From: an uncultured Solirubrobacterales bacterium | Lineage (GTDB): Bacteria > Actinomycetota > Thermoleophilia > Solirubrobacterales > Solirubrobacteraceae | Length of the DNA stretch: 8,022 nucleotides | NCBI GenBank assembly: GCA_903830015.1 | Contig: CAIKSH010000140.1 | Location: forward strand, 1-8,022 | Direction of reading: 5' to 3' | Shown here: one piece after another, positions 7,412 through 8,022 of the stretch | How positions within the stretch are numbered: position 1 is the first letter of the stretch | Layout: every line of letters starts with the position of its first letter | Notes under the pieces: generated by a model | The model's database searches: none | Told to the model about the DNA's origin: nothing | The model's input: the letters and a program-made list of their open reading frames with translations, nothing else | Translations under genes and position numbers: made by a program

Positions 7412-7456
7412 CATCGCAGCGGTGGCTGGGGCCCTGCGCGATGTGACCCTGCGATG
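7412..7456 (+). promoter_or_regulatory. Imperfect inverted repeat in the gltB leader covering its start codon
   Basis: CATCGCAG (7412-7419) is the exact reverse complement of CTGCGATG (7449-7456), whose last three bases are the gltB ATG. After a single bulged C (7420), GGT (7421-7423) can also pair with ACC (7446-7448), making an 11-bp interrupted stem. The left arm can pair alternatively with GCGATG at 7438-7443 (6 bp), leaving the gltB start free. This could gate gltB translation, but no ligand site or known riboswitch class is recognised and folding energy was not computed. Confidence 0.35.
7441..7446 (+). other. Start-stop ATGTGA immediately upstream of gltB
   Basis: An ATG followed directly by TGA sits 7 bases before the gltB ATG. 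It is preceded by CCCTGCGCG, nearly the same as the CCCTGCG before the real start, so the two form an imperfect direct repeat. A GGGG run at 7428-7431 is 9 bases from this ATG but 22 bases from the gltB ATG. A ribosome could bind here and restart at gltB; it may also be chance. Confidence 0.3.
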
Positions 7457-8022
7457 AAACAGATCACCAGACCACACGCCCAGGGCCTCTATGACCCGCG
7501 CTACGAGCACGATGCCTGTGGCGTGGCGATGGTCGCCCGGCTCGACAACGAGCCATCCCACGAGGTGATCGTCCGGGCCCTCGAGGCGCTGGACAACCTG
7601 GAGCACCGGGGCGCGGAGGGCGCCGATGTCGAGACCGGCGACGGGGCCGGGATCCTCGTCCAGGTGCCCGATGCCTTCTTCCGCCAGGTGGTCGACTTCG
7701 AGCTCCCGGAACCGGGCCAGTACGCGGTCGGGGTCTGCTTCCTGCCCCGGGAGCCCGAGCACCGGCGCAAGATCGAGGAGCTGATCGAGCTCACCGTCGC
7801 CACCGAGGGCCAGGTCTTTCTCGGCTGGCGCGACGTTCCCATCGATCCCGCGTTCCTGGGGCGCACCGCCGATGCTTCCCGGCCGGAGATCCGCCAGTGC
7901 TTCATCGCCGCGGGCCCGGGGTTCCGGGATGACCAGGACGCCTTCGAGCGCAAGTGCTACGTGATCCGCCGAATCGTGGAGCTCGCTGCGGGCCCGGACT
8001 TCTACTCGCCGAGCTTCTCCTC
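7454..8022 (+). CDS. gltB: Glutamate synthase large subunit, N-terminal part, 3' truncated by window edge
   Basis: The large subunit of glutamate synthase (GOGAT) takes ammonia from glutamine and adds it to 2-oxoglutarate to make glutamate in nitrogen assimilation. The first 189 codons are present (the full protein is usually about 1500 residues). They cover the start of the class II glutamine amidotransferase domain. The protein begins MKQITRPHAQGLYDPRYEHDAC; Cys22 (7517-7519) in the EHDACGV motif is the expected N-terminal nucleophile exposed after removal of a 21-residue propeptide. NLEHRGAEGAD and TGDGAGILVQVPDAFF follow, both typical of GltB. The frame has no other ATG or GTG between 7385 and 7454, and the short propeptide fits the family, so ATG 7454 is well supported although no Shine-Dalgarno precedes it. 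The FMN/2-oxoglutarate and gltB structural domains, and any gltD partner, are outside the window. Confidence 0.95.
   Translation, partial: MKQITRPHAQGLYDPRYEHDACGVAMVARLDNEPSHEVIVRALEALDNLEHRGAEGADVETGDGAGILVQVPDAFFRQVVDFELPEPGQYAVGVCFLPREPEHRRKIEELIELTVATEGQVFLGWRDVPIDPAFLGRTADASRPEIRQCFIAAGPGFRDDQDAFERKCYVIRRIVELAAGPDFYSPSFS

Noticed and set aside
7376..7953. Minus-strand open frames opposite the gltB start and its leader.
   Set aside because: The plus strand encodes unmistakable GltB motifs (EHDACGV, HRGAEGAD, TGDGAG); the antisense readings have no domain or start signal.

Overview
The window is a high-GC (roughly 70% by eye), gene-dense stretch of bacterial chromosome with all genes on the + strand. 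It holds the 3' end of a TopB-type type IA DNA topoisomerase, two complete genes for an AddAB-like helicase-nuclease, and the 5' end of glutamate synthase large subunit (gltB). The strong G/C bias at third codon positions, the GTG start, and the weak or absent Shine-Dalgarno sequences fit a high-GC actinobacterium. A deep-branching class such as Thermoleophilia is my best guess, from general resemblance only; no marker here proves it.

Layout: 1-953 is the C-terminal third or so of topB, ending in a four-cysteine zinc ribbon, a GF-x-G topoisomerase C-terminal repeat and an acidic tail. A 44-base gap with a small hairpin leads to 998-3997, an AddB-like protein: an inactivated helicase fold with a degenerate P-loop, then a PD-(D/E)XK nuclease with a four-cysteine Fe-S signature. 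Its stop overlaps the start of 3994-7344 (ATGA), an AddA-like protein with all superfamily 1 UvrD/Rep helicase motifs and a second PD-(D/E)XK nuclease. The 109-base gap 7345-7453 contains a GC hairpin (possible terminator), a plausible sigma70-type promoter, and a leader in which an imperfect inverted repeat covers the gltB start codon next to a start-stop ATGTGA. gltB runs from 7454 off the right edge.

How the genes fit together: the two central genes are co-translated and should form a heterodimeric motor-nuclease that resects double-strand breaks for RecA-dependent recombination, the role of AddAB, RecBCD and AdnAB elsewhere. topB, just upstream on the same strand, may share their transcript; type IA topoisomerases unlink single-stranded and recombination intermediates, so a DNA-repair grouping is reasonable but inferred. 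gltB (nitrogen assimilation) looks like a separate transcription unit.

I found no mobile element, CRISPR array, tRNA, rRNA or clearly unprecedented system. The most unusual points are a four-cysteine, Fe-S-like set in the AddA-like nuclease as well as in the AddB-like one, the broken P-loop in the AddB-like subunit, and the structured SD-less gltB leader.
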